From Tannerella sp. (lineage in GTDB: Bacteria > Bacteroidota > Bacteroidia > Bacteroidales > Tannerellaceae), in NCBI GenBank assembly GCA_031271245.1, contig JAISWC010000072.1, forward strand, positions 1 through 11,966: 11,966 nucleotides of DNA, given 5' to 3'. The notes beneath the pieces are model-generated. The model did no database searches, was not told where the DNA came from, and saw only the letters and a program-made list of their open reading frames with translations. The position numbers were made by a program, and so were the translations under genes. This document shows positions 5,976 to 11,966 of this stretch, piece by piece (the stretch's first letter is position 1; every line of letters begins with the position of its first letter).

Positions 5976-7649
5976 TCACGGACAGATTTCTTTTGTCAGC
6001 TTCATGGCGCAGAAATGTGGCCCGCACATGGTGCAGTGATCGCTTTCGTCGCCCGTATGGCCGGCTTTGTAATATTCGAGCGCTTTTTCCGGGTCGAGCG
6101 ACAGATTGAACTGGTCTTTCCACCTGAAATCGAAGCGGGCTTTGCTCAGGGCGTTATCCCTTACCTGCGCTCCCGGATGACCTTTTGCCAAATCGGCTGC
6201 ATGGGCGGCTATCTTATACGCAATCACGCCGGCGCGAACGTCTTCTCTGTCCGGCAATCCCAGATGTTCCTTGGGCGTGACGTAGCAAATCATGGCGGTG
6301 CCGTACCACGCAATTTGCGCCGCTCCAATAGCCGACGTGATGTGGTCGTAACCCGGAGCAATGTCGGTGGTCAGCGGGCCGAGCGTGTAGAACGGAGCGC
6401 CGTGACAGTGTTTCACCTGCTCGTCCATGTTGGCTTTTATCCTATGCATGGGAACGTGGCCGGGACCTTCTATCAAAACCTGTACCTGATGTTTCCAGGC
6501 AATCAGGGTCAGTTCGCCCAGTACGGAAAGTTCGGCGAATTGCGCGGCATCGTTGGCGTCGCTGACGGAGCCGGGACGAAGCCCGTCGCCCAGAGAAACC
6601 GCAACGTCATACTGCTTCAATATTTCGCATATCTCTTCGAAATGGCTGTAAAAGAAATTTTCTTCTTTCCGCTGCGTCATCCAGTTGGCAATAATCGAAC
6701 CGCCGCGGGAAACAATTCCGGTCGTGCGTCCTTTGACCAGCGACAGGTGCGACCGGAGCAGGCCGGCATGAATGGTGAAATAATCCACGCCCTGTTCGCA
6801 CTGTTCGACGAGCGTGTCGCGGTAGATTTCCCAGGTCAGCTCCGGGATATTCCCGTTGACCTTTTCCAGCGCCTGATAGACGGGCACCGTGCCCACCGGG
6901 ACGGGCGTATTGCGGATAATCCATTCGCGCGTTTCGTGAATGTTGTCGCCTGTGGACAGGTCCATCAGCGTATCGCCTCCCCACTTGCAGCTCCAGACGG
7001 CTTTCTCCACTTCCTCGTCAATCCCGGACGAGAGCGCGGAATTGCCGATGTTTGTGTTGATTTTCACCAGAAAGTTGGTACCGATAATCATGGGTTCGGC
7101 TTCGGGATGGTTGATGTTGGCGGGAATAACCGCACGCCCTGCCGCAACCTCGCTACGGACAAATTCGGGCGTAATAGGGGTGGCTATTCCCAGCGTTTCG
7201 TTCTGCTGGTTTTCGCGAATCGCGACATATTCCATTTCGGGCGTGATGATACCCTGTTGGGCGCAGTACATTTGCGTGATGTTTTTTCCGTTTGCAGCAC
7301 GCCGCGGGAGGTTTACAGGCGGGAAGCGAATGGCGTCGAGGCTTGTGTCCGAGAGGCGTTTCCGGCAGTAGGCGGACGAAAATGAGGGCAACTTTTCCGT
7401 ATCGCCGCGGGCGTCAATCCAGGATTCACGCAGACGGGGCAAACCCCGGCTGATGTCAATGTCTATGCCGTTGTCGGAATAGGGGCCGCTGGTATCATAC
7501 ACCACCACGGGCACATTCTTCTCGCGCGTTTCAGCGCCGTTTTCGATACGGACGGTGTCCAGCAGGGATATTTGACGCATCCCGACTCGAACGTCATGGA
7601 TACCGCCTTTTATGTAAATTTTCCGGGAAGCCGGATAGGAGATTTTCAT
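5976..7649 (-). CDS. thiC: Phosphomethylpyrimidine synthase (HMP-P synthase) ThiC
   Basis: This radical SAM enzyme rearranges aminoimidazole ribotide into 4-amino-5-hydroxymethyl-2-methylpyrimidine phosphate. The C-terminal cluster motif CxxCxxxxC is C539, C542 and C547 in CTMCGPHFC. Other family blocks are NINHPEAEPMIIG, GADTLMDLS-type KWGGDTLMDLSTG, NTPVPVGTVPVYQAL, GVDYFTIHAG, SRGGSI, LGDGLRPGS, EGPGHVP, and TDIAPGYDHITSAIG. The length of 557 residues suits Bacteroidetes ThiC, which is shorter than the 631-residue E. coli protein. I chose ATG 7649 since KISYPASRKIYIKG is the usual N-terminus; an ATG at 7697 in the same frame would overlap the DsrE gene by 23 nt and add 16 unsupported residues. 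It starts 25 nt after the DsrE gene, and 86 nt separate its stop from the toxin. Confidence 0.97.
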   Translation of the reverse strand: MKISYPASRKIYIKGGIHDVRVGMRQISLLDTVRIENGAETREKNVPVVVYDTSGPYSDNGIDIDISRGLPRLRESWIDARGDTEKLPSFSSAYCRKRLSDTSLDAIRFPPVNLPRRAANGKNITQMYCAQQGIITPEMEYVAIRENQQNETLGIATPITPEFVRSEVAAGRAVIPANINHPEAEPMIIGTNFLVKINTNIGNSALSSGIDEEVEKAVWSCKWGGDTLMDLSTGDNIHETREWIIRNTPVPVGTVPVYQALEKVNGNIPELTWEIYRDTLVEQCEQGVDYFTIHAGLLRSHLSLVKGRTTGIVSRGGSIIANWMTQRKEENFFYSHFEEICEILKQYDVAVSLGDGLRPGSVSDANDAAQFAELSVLGELTLIAWKHQVQVLIEGPGHVPMHRIKANMDEQVKHCHGAPFYTLGPLTTDIAPGYDHITSAIGAAQIAWYGTAMICYVTPKEHLGLPDREDVRAGVIAYKIAAHAADLAKGHPGAQVRDNALSKARFDFRWKDQFNLSLDPEKALEYYKAGHTGDESDHCTMCGPHFCAMKLTKEICP

Positions 7650-7674
7650 TTTTATTTTCGTAATGTTATAAGTA

Positions 7675-8010
7675 CTATATTGTAAGAACCGCTTCACCTG
7701 ATTTGATATAATCCGTCAAGGGAATTCCCATAAACCTCACATTTATGCCCAAACGTTCGAGGGTATTTGTTACCCCGCAGACGTCGCTGCAATCCTTGCA
7801 GGCTTCTACCGTTATGCACGCCTGCATCATTTCCAACACTTCCGTTTGCACTTGTGTGTCTTCTGCAACAAGTTTCGCCGATGCGCCCCAAATGATTACG
7901 TTGATTTCTTTCCACCATCCGCGATTTTTAGCATTCAACACGTAAACAGCAAGCATGGTCAATGCGGTAGTTCTATCGCCCGTTGTCCACAAAATATTGA
8001 TTTTATCCAT
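7675..8010 (-). CDS. DsrE-family small protein inside the thi operon
   Basis: The 111-residue protein fits the DsrE/DsrF-like fold: first strand KINILWTTGD, a second strand NVIIWGASAKLVAE (37-50), a helix QTEVLEMMQA, and a Cys region with C65, C71, C74 and C78 before GVTNTLERLGINVRFMG. C71 in EACKDC sits where the family usually has its conserved, persulfide-carrying Cys (compare TusD and DsrE). No signal peptide is present, so it is cytoplasmic. It lies 11 nt after thiG and 25 nt before thiC, clearly in the operon. Thiazole formation needs a ThiS thiocarboxylate and no thiF or thiI is visible here, so a role in delivering sulfur is attractive, but this is inference. Many DsrE-like proteins have no known function and co-location may only be regulatory. 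Confidence 0.82.
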   Translation of the reverse strand: MDKINILWTTGDRTTALTMLAVYVLNAKNRGWWKEINVIIWGASAKLVAEDTQVQTEVLEMMQACITVEACKDCSDVCGVTNTLERLGINVRFMGIPLTDYIKSGEAVLTI

Positions 8011-8021
8011 CTTGATGAGAT

Positions 8022-8795
8022 TTAGTCTTTCATTAAAAACGAAGTCAGCGGGCTGCTGGCTTCCGCTACATTCAGCCGACTTGCCAGCTGCGCTTCGAAG
8101 GCAATGCGCCCACTTTCCACCGCCAGCCGGAAAGCGTTTGCCATAGCGACGGGTTTTCCGGCAACGGCAATGGCGGTATTCACCAAAACGGCGTCGGCGC
8201 CCAGTTCCATGGCTTCGGCAGCGTGTGAAGGCGCTCCGATTCCAGCGTCCACCACCACCGGGACGTTACTCTGCTCGATGATGATTTCGAGCAGGTCGCG
8301 CGTGCGCAGGCCTTTGTTGGTGCCAATCGGCGCACCGAGCGGCATGACGGTAGCGGCGCCGGCCTCCTCCAGGCGTTTGCACAAGACAGGGTCTGCCTGT
8401 ATGTAAGGCAGAACAACAAAACCGAGTTTGGCTAACTCTTCGGTCGCTTTCAGCGTTTCGACCGGGTCGGGCAGGAGATAACGGGGATCGGGGTGGATTT
8501 CCAGCTTCAGCCAGTGAGTTTCGAAAGCATCGCGAGCCAGTTGAGCGGCAAATACGGCTTCTTTGGCATTGCGCACGCCCGAAGTATTGGGCAATAGCCG
8601 GATGCCCGGCTGCCGGACGTGCACCAGCATGTCGTCCTGCCTGTTGTTGAAATCCAAACGTTTCATGGCGACCGTTACCATTTGCGTTTGAGAGGTTTCA
8701 ATGGCCTGACGCATGATTTCGTTTGAACTGAATTTGCCTGTTCCGAGGAACAGGCGGGAGGAAAATTCTTTTCCTGCAATGACTAAGTTTTTCAT
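8022..8795 (-). CDS. thiG: Thiazole synthase ThiG
   Basis: This 257-residue TIM-barrel enzyme condenses 1-deoxy-xylulose-5-phosphate, dehydroglycine and the ThiS thiocarboxylate into the thiazole carboxylate phosphate. The Schiff-base Lys is K97 in WLKLEIHPD, followed by E99. Other family blocks are FLGTGKFSS (17-24), PNTSGVRNAKEA, VVLPYIQADP, GAATVMPLGAPIGTNKGL, and PVVVDAGIGAPSHAAEAMELGADAVLVNTA in its usual place near the C-terminus as the phosphate-binding part. Length is normal. It starts 3 nt after the TenI/ThiE fusion ends and is followed by the DsrE gene after 11 nt, so translation is likely coupled. It works as a complex with ThiH and ThiS, both encoded in this operon. Confidence 0.97.
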   Translation of the reverse strand: MKNLVIAGKEFSSRLFLGTGKFSSNEIMRQAIETSQTQMVTVAMKRLDFNNRQDDMLVHVRQPGIRLLPNTSGVRNAKEAVFAAQLARDAFETHWLKLEIHPDPRYLLPDPVETLKATEELAKLGFVVLPYIQADPVLCKRLEEAGAATVMPLGAPIGTNKGLRTRDLLEIIIEQSNVPVVVDAGIGAPSHAAEAMELGADAVLVNTAIAVAGKPVAMANAFRLAVESGRIAFEAQLASRLNVAEASSPLTSFLMKD

Positions 8796-8798
8796 ATT

Positions 8799-10133
8799 TT
8801 ATTTATTGTCTGTCTTGTTCTCAATAGTTTTGTCAACTGTCCGATTTTTTCGGACAATTGCTATGATTCTTCCTGTTTCTTCCACCGGATTTTGCGCTTG
8901 CAGGATACTTGATGACAAGGCAATTCCCGATACGCCCGCGCTTAAAATGTCCGGAATATCATTCGCAGTAATACCGCCGATAGCGAACACCGGCAAATTG
9001 ATTCGCCGCTCTTTGCACTGTTCCATGATTCGCCGGTAACCGGACAGTCCGATGACCGGACTAAGATTTTTCTTGGTCGCCGTAAAGCGAAAAGGCCCCA
9101 GGCCGATGTAATCCACGCCTTCGCTGTTCAGTCGCTGAATATCTTCGAACGTATTAGCCGTTCCGCCGATGAGGAAACCGTCGCCCAGCAACTGTCGGGC
9201 TTCGCGCGGAGGCATGTCCGTCTTCCCCAGATGCACGCCTGTCGCACGGATGTTTTTGCAAACTTCCACGTGATCGTCGATATAGAGTTCCGCACCGTAT
9301 TTCCCGCATAAATCCCCGGCGCGAAGTCCCGTTTTTTCCACTTCGCCAGGCGTGGCGTCTTTCATCCGCAGTTGTATCCGGCGGCAACCGCCTTCAAGAG
9401 CGATTTCCACCGATTGCAGGTAACTGTAACGTTCCGTTTGATGCGTGATAAACAGTAAGCCGCTCATTTGCCCGGCGCGGAGGCGGTCGAACCGCCTTAT
9501 CAATGCTTCGATATCGCGGTCTTTCGGGAAATCGCCCCACAGGGCGCCCAGCACGGCCACGCCTCCGAACCCATAAGCGGCGGCAAGCGGAAGCGTTTCC
9601 GGGGAAATCCCGCCCAGCGCAATTACTTTCCTGTTTATCCATCCTGCCGCCTTCGCCGATTGCAGCGCTTCACGGCTGAAAGCGTGCGTGTAACCCGCTT
9701 TGGAAATGCTGTCGAATACCGGACTCAGGAAGACACAGTCATACTCGCCGGCCGTTTTCAGTTCTTCCAGCGAATGGCAGGAACGGCTTACGGACAAACC
9801 TTTCTGTTCCGGACAAACGGGATTGCGCCGGTTCAGATGCACGCCTTTCAGCCGGAAAGTGTCGAGGAGTGAAAACCGGTCGTGCAGAACGATCCGTCCG
9901 TGGAAACGTTCGTCGATTTGCGACAGGAGCGTATGCAGTTCTTTCTCCGACGCCTGCGGCTTCCGCAGATGCAGCCGACTCATTCCCCGCTCAAACAGCC
10001 GGTTCAGGGCAATCGCTTCGCCATCGAAAACGCTTTCGCAGCTAATCACGATCAATGACAAAGAGTCATTCTCCGAATGGGTACACAATGCACGGTGCAC
10101 GGTGCACGGGGATGTTGACGGCAGTTTCCGCAT
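8799..10133 (-). CDS. thiE: TenI-like / ThiE fusion (thiamine phosphate synthase)
   Basis: Two ThiE/TenI barrels are joined in one uninterrupted frame of 444 residues. The C-terminal half (about 223-430) is a true thiamine phosphate synthase, joining HMP-PP to thiazole phosphate: QLRMK 254-258, DDH 286-288, GVHLGKTD 299-306, GLGPFRFTATKKN 344-356, and AIGGI 384-388. The N-terminal half (about 25-215) is TenI-like: HLRKP 55-59, GVHLNRR 97-103, SRSCHSLEE and LSPVFDSISKAGY, without the TxTK motif, so it probably does not make thiamine phosphate. B. subtilis TenI is a thiazole tautomerase; whether this half is one is unknown. The start is uncertain. ATG 10133 (SD-like GGAG 10 nt upstream) gives a repeat-derived leader; TTG 10061 (GGAG 9 nt upstream) gives MSLIVIS, the expected TenI N-terminus and a 420-residue product. 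M223 (ATG 9467) could be a relic or working internal start for ThiE alone. Confidence 0.92.
   Translation of the reverse strand: MRKLPSTSPCTVHRALCTHSENDSLSLIVISCESVFDGEAIALNRLFERGMSRLHLRKPQASEKELHTLLSQIDERFHGRIVLHDRFSLLDTFRLKGVHLNRRNPVCPEQKGLSVSRSCHSLEELKTAGEYDCVFLSPVFDSISKAGYTHAFSREALQSAKAAGWINRKVIALGGISPETLPLAAAYGFGGVAVLGALWGDFPKDRDIEALIRRFDRLRAGQMSGLLFITHQTERYSYLQSVEIALEGGCRRIQLRMKDATPGEVEKTGLRAGDLCGKYGAELYIDDHVEVCKNIRATGVHLGKTDMPPREARQLLGDGFLIGGTANTFEDIQRLNSEGVDYIGLGPFRFTATKKNLSPVIGLSGYRRIMEQCKERRINLPVFAIGGITANDIPDILSAGVSGIALSSSILQAQNPVEETGRIIAIVRKNRTVDKTIENKTDNK
10059..10074 (-). promoter_or_regulatory. Alternative start region (TTG with SD-like GGAG) of the TenI/ThiE fusion
   Basis: GGAG at 10074-10071 lies 9 nt before TTG 10061-10059. 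Starting here yields SLIVIS, which matches the first strand of TenI proteins as I remember them, and would leave the repeat at 10089-10109 outside the coding region. Confidence 0.45.
10089..10109. repeat. Three perfect tandem copies of the heptamer TGCACGG
   Basis: TGCACGG is repeated three times head to tail at 10089-10109, between thiS and the conserved part of the TenI/ThiE fusion. It contains overlapping GTGCAC palindromes. Seven is not a multiple of three, so one unit gained or lost would shift the frame opened at ATG 10133, but would not affect the TTG 10061 start. Confidence 0.9.
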
Positions 10134-10155
10134 AGATTTAATTCTCCATTCCCTG

Positions 10156-10356
10156 TCACCCTCCCGATATGGCTTGAATTAACATCAACTCCGTTCGATC
10201 GGATAAGAGCGTGTCTGTCCATTGATCTTTGGGTATTACTTCGTAATTAATAGCCACGGCGATACCCTGCGGCTTGAGGCCGAGGCGCTCAACCAAGGCG
10301 GCAAGGGATGTCCCTTCGGCTACTTCGTGCGGCTTATCGTTCAGAAAGACAGTCAT
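10156..10356 (-). CDS. thiS: Sulfur carrier protein ThiS
   Basis: This 66-residue ubiquitin-like protein carries sulfur as a C-terminal thiocarboxylate to ThiG. It ends in the required Gly-Gly (QAISGG). The N-terminal strand TVFLNDKPHEV, the middle SLAALVERLGL, and GIAVAINYEVIPKDQW follow the ThiS pattern, and size is normal. Its ATG (10356-10354) lies inside the end of thiD, a 23-nt overlap that points to translational coupling. Activation needs ThiF (or a related E1-like enzyme), which is not encoded in this window. Confidence 0.95.
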   Translation of the reverse strand: MTVFLNDKPHEVAEGTSLAALVERLGLKPQGIAVAINYEVIPKDQWTDTLLSDRTELMLIQAISGG

Positions 10357-11185
10357 AATCGACAGATGTTAATATTTTCGGTTCAAAGAAATGGTTTACC
10401 GGGCCATGGCCTCTGCCCGTACGTATGCCGCTTCCCAGCCGGATGGCCGAGGTGACATACGTTTTGGCCGACCTGACAGCCGTTTCCAGGTCCATTCCCA
10501 GGGCGCAGCAGGCGGCGATGGCCGAGGCAAACGTGCAGCCCGTCCCGTGCAGGTTGGCCGTGTCGATGCGGGGCGCGGTAAAAGAGACGGGCGCCCGGTC
10601 CTGCCGGAAGAGCCAGTCCGTCGAAACCTCCGACGCGAGATGTCCGCCCTTGATCAGGACGGCGCGGCAGCCCTGACCGAGCAGAACTTCCGCAGCCCGG
10701 TGGAAATCGTCTTCCGTCCGGACGGATACACCCGAAAGCGCTGCCGCTTCGGGAACGTTGGGCGTAATAAGCGTGATGCGCGGATAGAGCATTTCCCGGA
10801 ACGCGCCGGTGATGGATGCCGCGGCCAGGCGTGCGCCGCTGGTCGCCACCATCACCGGGTCGGCTATCACCGTCGCCGGACGGTAGCGGTCGATCAGGGC
10901 GGCGACCGTGTCGATGATGGCGGGTGTGGGGAGCATACCGGTCTTGACGGTGTCAATCGTGATGTCATCCAGAACAGTTTCGGCCTGCTGCCGGATGATT
11001 TCGGGAGAAAGCGTCTCTATTGCCCGGACTTCCTGCGTATTTTGCGCTGTAACGGATGTAATGACGGACGTTCCGAATACGCCAATGGCGGAAAACGTCT
11101 TGAGGTCGGCCTGGATGCCTGCGCATCCGCTACTGTCGGAACCCGCAATGGTCAATGCTGCCGGATATCGCTTTGATTTATACAT
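10334..11185 (-). CDS. thiD: Hydroxymethylpyrimidine (phosphate) kinase ThiD
   Basis: This 283-residue ribokinase-fold enzyme phosphorylates HMP and HMP-P to HMP-PP, the pyrimidine substrate of ThiE. Substrate-binding GSDSSGCAGIQADLKTF is at residues 15-31, VKTGMLP at 80-86, TPNVPEA at 141-147, KGGH at 179-182 and the anion-hole/ATP motif HGTGCTFASAIAA at 213-225, with C217 as the Cys equivalent to the active-site residue of other ThiD enzymes. It is the first gene after the TPP riboswitch, with a 70-nt spacer. No N- or C-terminal fusion to ThiE or TenA is present. The last residues, after GHGPVNHFFE, form a short tail whose DNA overlaps the thiS start. Confidence 0.96.
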   Translation of the reverse strand: MYKSKRYPAALTIAGSDSSGCAGIQADLKTFSAIGVFGTSVITSVTAQNTQEVRAIETLSPEIIRQQAETVLDDITIDTVKTGMLPTPAIIDTVAALIDRYRPATVIADPVMVATSGARLAAASITGAFREMLYPRITLITPNVPEAAALSGVSVRTEDDFHRAAEVLLGQGCRAVLIKGGHLASEVSTDWLFRQDRAPVSFTAPRIDTANLHGTGCTFASAIAACCALGMDLETAVRSAKTYVTSAIRLGSGIRTGRGHGPVNHFFEPKILTSVDYDCLSER

Positions 11186-11208
11186 TAAATATAACTACAT
11201 TTAAAATT

Positions 11209-11251
11209 AAAATCTTCTTAAGAGACACCCTGTCGGAAAGGAAAAGATTTT
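11209..11251 (-). promoter_or_regulatory. Possible expression-platform hairpin between riboswitch and thiD
   Basis: AAAATCTT (11251-11244 on the minus strand) can pair with AAGATTTT (11216-11209), enclosing a small GACA/TGTC hairpin (11224-11234). The 3' arm is followed by AATTTTAA. This may be a weak AT-rich terminator or a switching element competing with the P1 helix of the aptamer, whose 3' arm lies at 11262-11256, only 4 nt upstream. Its role is inferred from position only. Confidence 0.35.
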
Positions 11252-11255
11252 TTTA

Positions 11256-11335
11256 TTCATCATTCCTGCGTCGGTATTATCCGCATCAGGTTGTAAGAGT
11301 CTGATCTCAGCCTTTTTAGAGCACCCCTTGATTAA
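11256..11335 (-). ncRNA. TPP riboswitch (THI element)
   Basis: The minus strand carries the conserved THI-box parts in order: AAGGGGTGC, GGCTGAGATCAGA (with the invariant CTGAGA that binds the pyrimidine), ACCTGAT, GGATAATACCG and CGCAGGAATGA. P1 can form from TTAATCA (11335-11329) with TGATGAA (11262-11256), with one internal mismatch. It lies in the thiD leader about 5-10 nt after the likely transcription start and should repress the operon when TPP binds. Whether it acts on transcription or translation cannot be read with certainty. Confidence 0.97.
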
Positions 11336-11345
11336 TATTTCGCCA

Positions 11346-11377
11346 CAAAGATACATAAAAGTTTTCACATACACACA
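11346..11377 (-). promoter_or_regulatory. Promoter of the thiamine operon
   Basis: TATCTTTG (11353-11346 on the minus strand) is an exact -7 match; a weak -33 candidate TGTG lies 20 nt upstream (11377-11374). The transcript would begin around 11341, just before the riboswitch. The non-coding stretch 11186-11538 thus holds the thiD leader, the riboswitch, this promoter and a divergent one; I see nothing else in 11378-11445. Confidence 0.6.
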
Positions 11378-11446
11378 GACTCATAAAAATTGATAGTAAA
11401 ATCTCCCTCCACTTTGTTCTGTTCAGTACTGTCCTTTCACCTGAAC

Positions 11447-11477
11447 TTGCAAAAAAACCCAACTTTCGTTATATTTG
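11447..11477 (+). promoter_or_regulatory. Promoter facing the truncated nucleotidyltransferase
   Basis: TTG at 11447-11449 (in CTTG) is followed after 20 nt by TATATTTG at 11470-11477, an exact TAnnTTTG. It points right, divergent from the thi promoter, and would start transcription about 55 nt before the open frame at 11539. Confidence 0.5.
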
Positions 11478-11538
11478 AAAACTAATTAAAAACTCTTGTT
11501 ACGCATAAAGAAAAAAAAGAATTACCTTAGCGGGATGA

Positions 11539-11966
11539 AAAAAGAAAAGGATTTATACAGCGAAATATCTGCTGAACAGTTTCGGACAGGTAACGGCGCC
11601 AGGTTTGTCAAAATTGTCGGAAGGCTTCACCTGTCCCGAAGAACGCACGAAACCGTGGGGAACGAACCACGCCGTGCTTATGGGTAAAGACGCCATAAAA
11701 GAGCCTTTTGCCGTTATCAATGCCGACGATTTTTACGGACGCGACAGTTTCGAGATAATAGGCAAAGAACTATCCGGCGCCGAAGGGAAGAAAAACGATT
11801 ACTGCATGGTCGGTTTCCGCATCGGCAACACGCTTAGCGAAAGCGGCTCCGTAGCGCGCGGCGTATGCGGCACGAACGCCGGCGGCTACCTTACGACCGT
11901 TGTCGAACGCACCGCTATCGAACGCATCGACGGAGAGATCCGCTTCATTGACGAAAACGGCGCGAC
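11539..11966 (+). pseudogene. 5'-truncated sugar-phosphate nucleotidyltransferase-like gene (also cut by window end)
   Basis: From about 11602 the frame encodes a Bacteroidales-type nucleotidyltransferase: KLSEGFTCPEERTKPWGTNHA, VLMGKDAIKEPFAVINADDFYG, DYCMVGFRIGNTLSESGSV and ARGVC, then VVERTAIERIDGEIRFIDENG, each as a consecutive stretch of one reading frame. NADDFYG carries the metal-binding Asp pair region. Intact homologues have about 90-100 residues before this point, including the GxGxRxG-type nucleotide-binding loop; here only 21 codons of unrelated sequence precede it, back to an in-frame TGA at 11536. There is no in-frame ATG before 11680 (GTG 11674; TTG 11605 and 11614 also exist). 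It is therefore most likely a 5'-deleted remnant, unless a frameshifted or rearranged head lies elsewhere. The 3' part continues outside the window. Read from the +1 frame, ATG 11535 opens only a 50-codon frame with no recognisable content. Confidence 0.75.

Noticed and set aside
5890..6123. Long N-terminal extension of the toxin frame
   Set aside because: It overlaps thiC on the same strand and crosses the toxin promoter; the family N-terminus begins at ATG 5889.
5961..7385. 474-codon plus-strand open frame opposite thiC
   Set aside because: It is antisense to ThiC, which is unmistakable; high GC and codon bias in thiC keep the opposite frame open.
10391..11176. 261-codon plus-strand frame opposite thiD
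   Set aside because: Antisense shadow of ThiD, Arg/Gly-rich.
11535..11687. Small plus-strand frame starting MKKEKDLYSEIS
   Set aside because: Its second half is the shifted frame of the nucleotidyltransferase remnant and the first half has no known match; no evidence that it is translated.
1..11966. CRISPR array or IS element
   Set aside because: No regularly spaced repeats and no transposase-like protein were seen; the only tandem repeat is the 21-nt heptamer block.

Overview
The window looks like a piece of a Bacteroidales (Bacteroidota) chromosome. Evidence: five promoter candidates fit the Bacteroidetes -7 element TAnnTTTG (four exactly, one with a single mismatch), most starts lack a clear Shine-Dalgarno, the proteins resemble Bacteroidales versions, and coding DNA is moderately GC-rich with AT-rich gaps. 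I cannot name a genus.

Layout, left to right. (1) 1-2702, minus: a large exported VIT/vWA protein with a DUF2135-like end, cut by the window edge. (2) 2858-3940, plus: anmK, a recycling kinase for anhydro-muramic acid, divergent from (1). (3) 4031-4104, plus: a CAT-anticodon tRNA with its own promoter and a strong terminator that also separates it from the converging thi operon. (4) 4195-11335, minus: a thiamine operon read right to left as TPP riboswitch - thiD - thiS - tenI/thiE fusion - thiG - DsrE-family gene - thiC - HigB-like toxin - HigA-like antitoxin - thiH. (5) 11446-11966, plus: a promoter followed by a nucleotidyltransferase that has lost its N-terminal nucleotide-binding part and runs off the right edge.

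How the thi genes work together. ThiC makes HMP-P and ThiD phosphorylates it to HMP-PP. ThiH (dehydroglycine from tyrosine), ThiS (sulfur carrier) and ThiG build the thiazole. The TenI-like half of the fusion may aromatise or bind the thiazole, and the ThiE half joins the two moieties into thiamine phosphate. A riboswitch in the thiD leader should shut the operon down when TPP is plentiful. thiF (ThiS adenylation), thiI and thiL are not in the window. A small Cys-rich DsrE-like protein, of a family linked to sulfur relay, sits among the thi genes instead.

Most notable points: an AT-rich toxin-antitoxin cassette with its own promoter and probable operator is spliced between thiC and thiH, leaving thiH 2 nt behind the antitoxin stop; the toxin seems to lack a short internal segment; tenI and thiE are fused; a heptamer tandem repeat blurs the start of that fusion; and the gene across from the riboswitch is 5'-truncated behind an intact-looking promoter. 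I see no CRISPR array, IS element, rRNA or phage structural gene.
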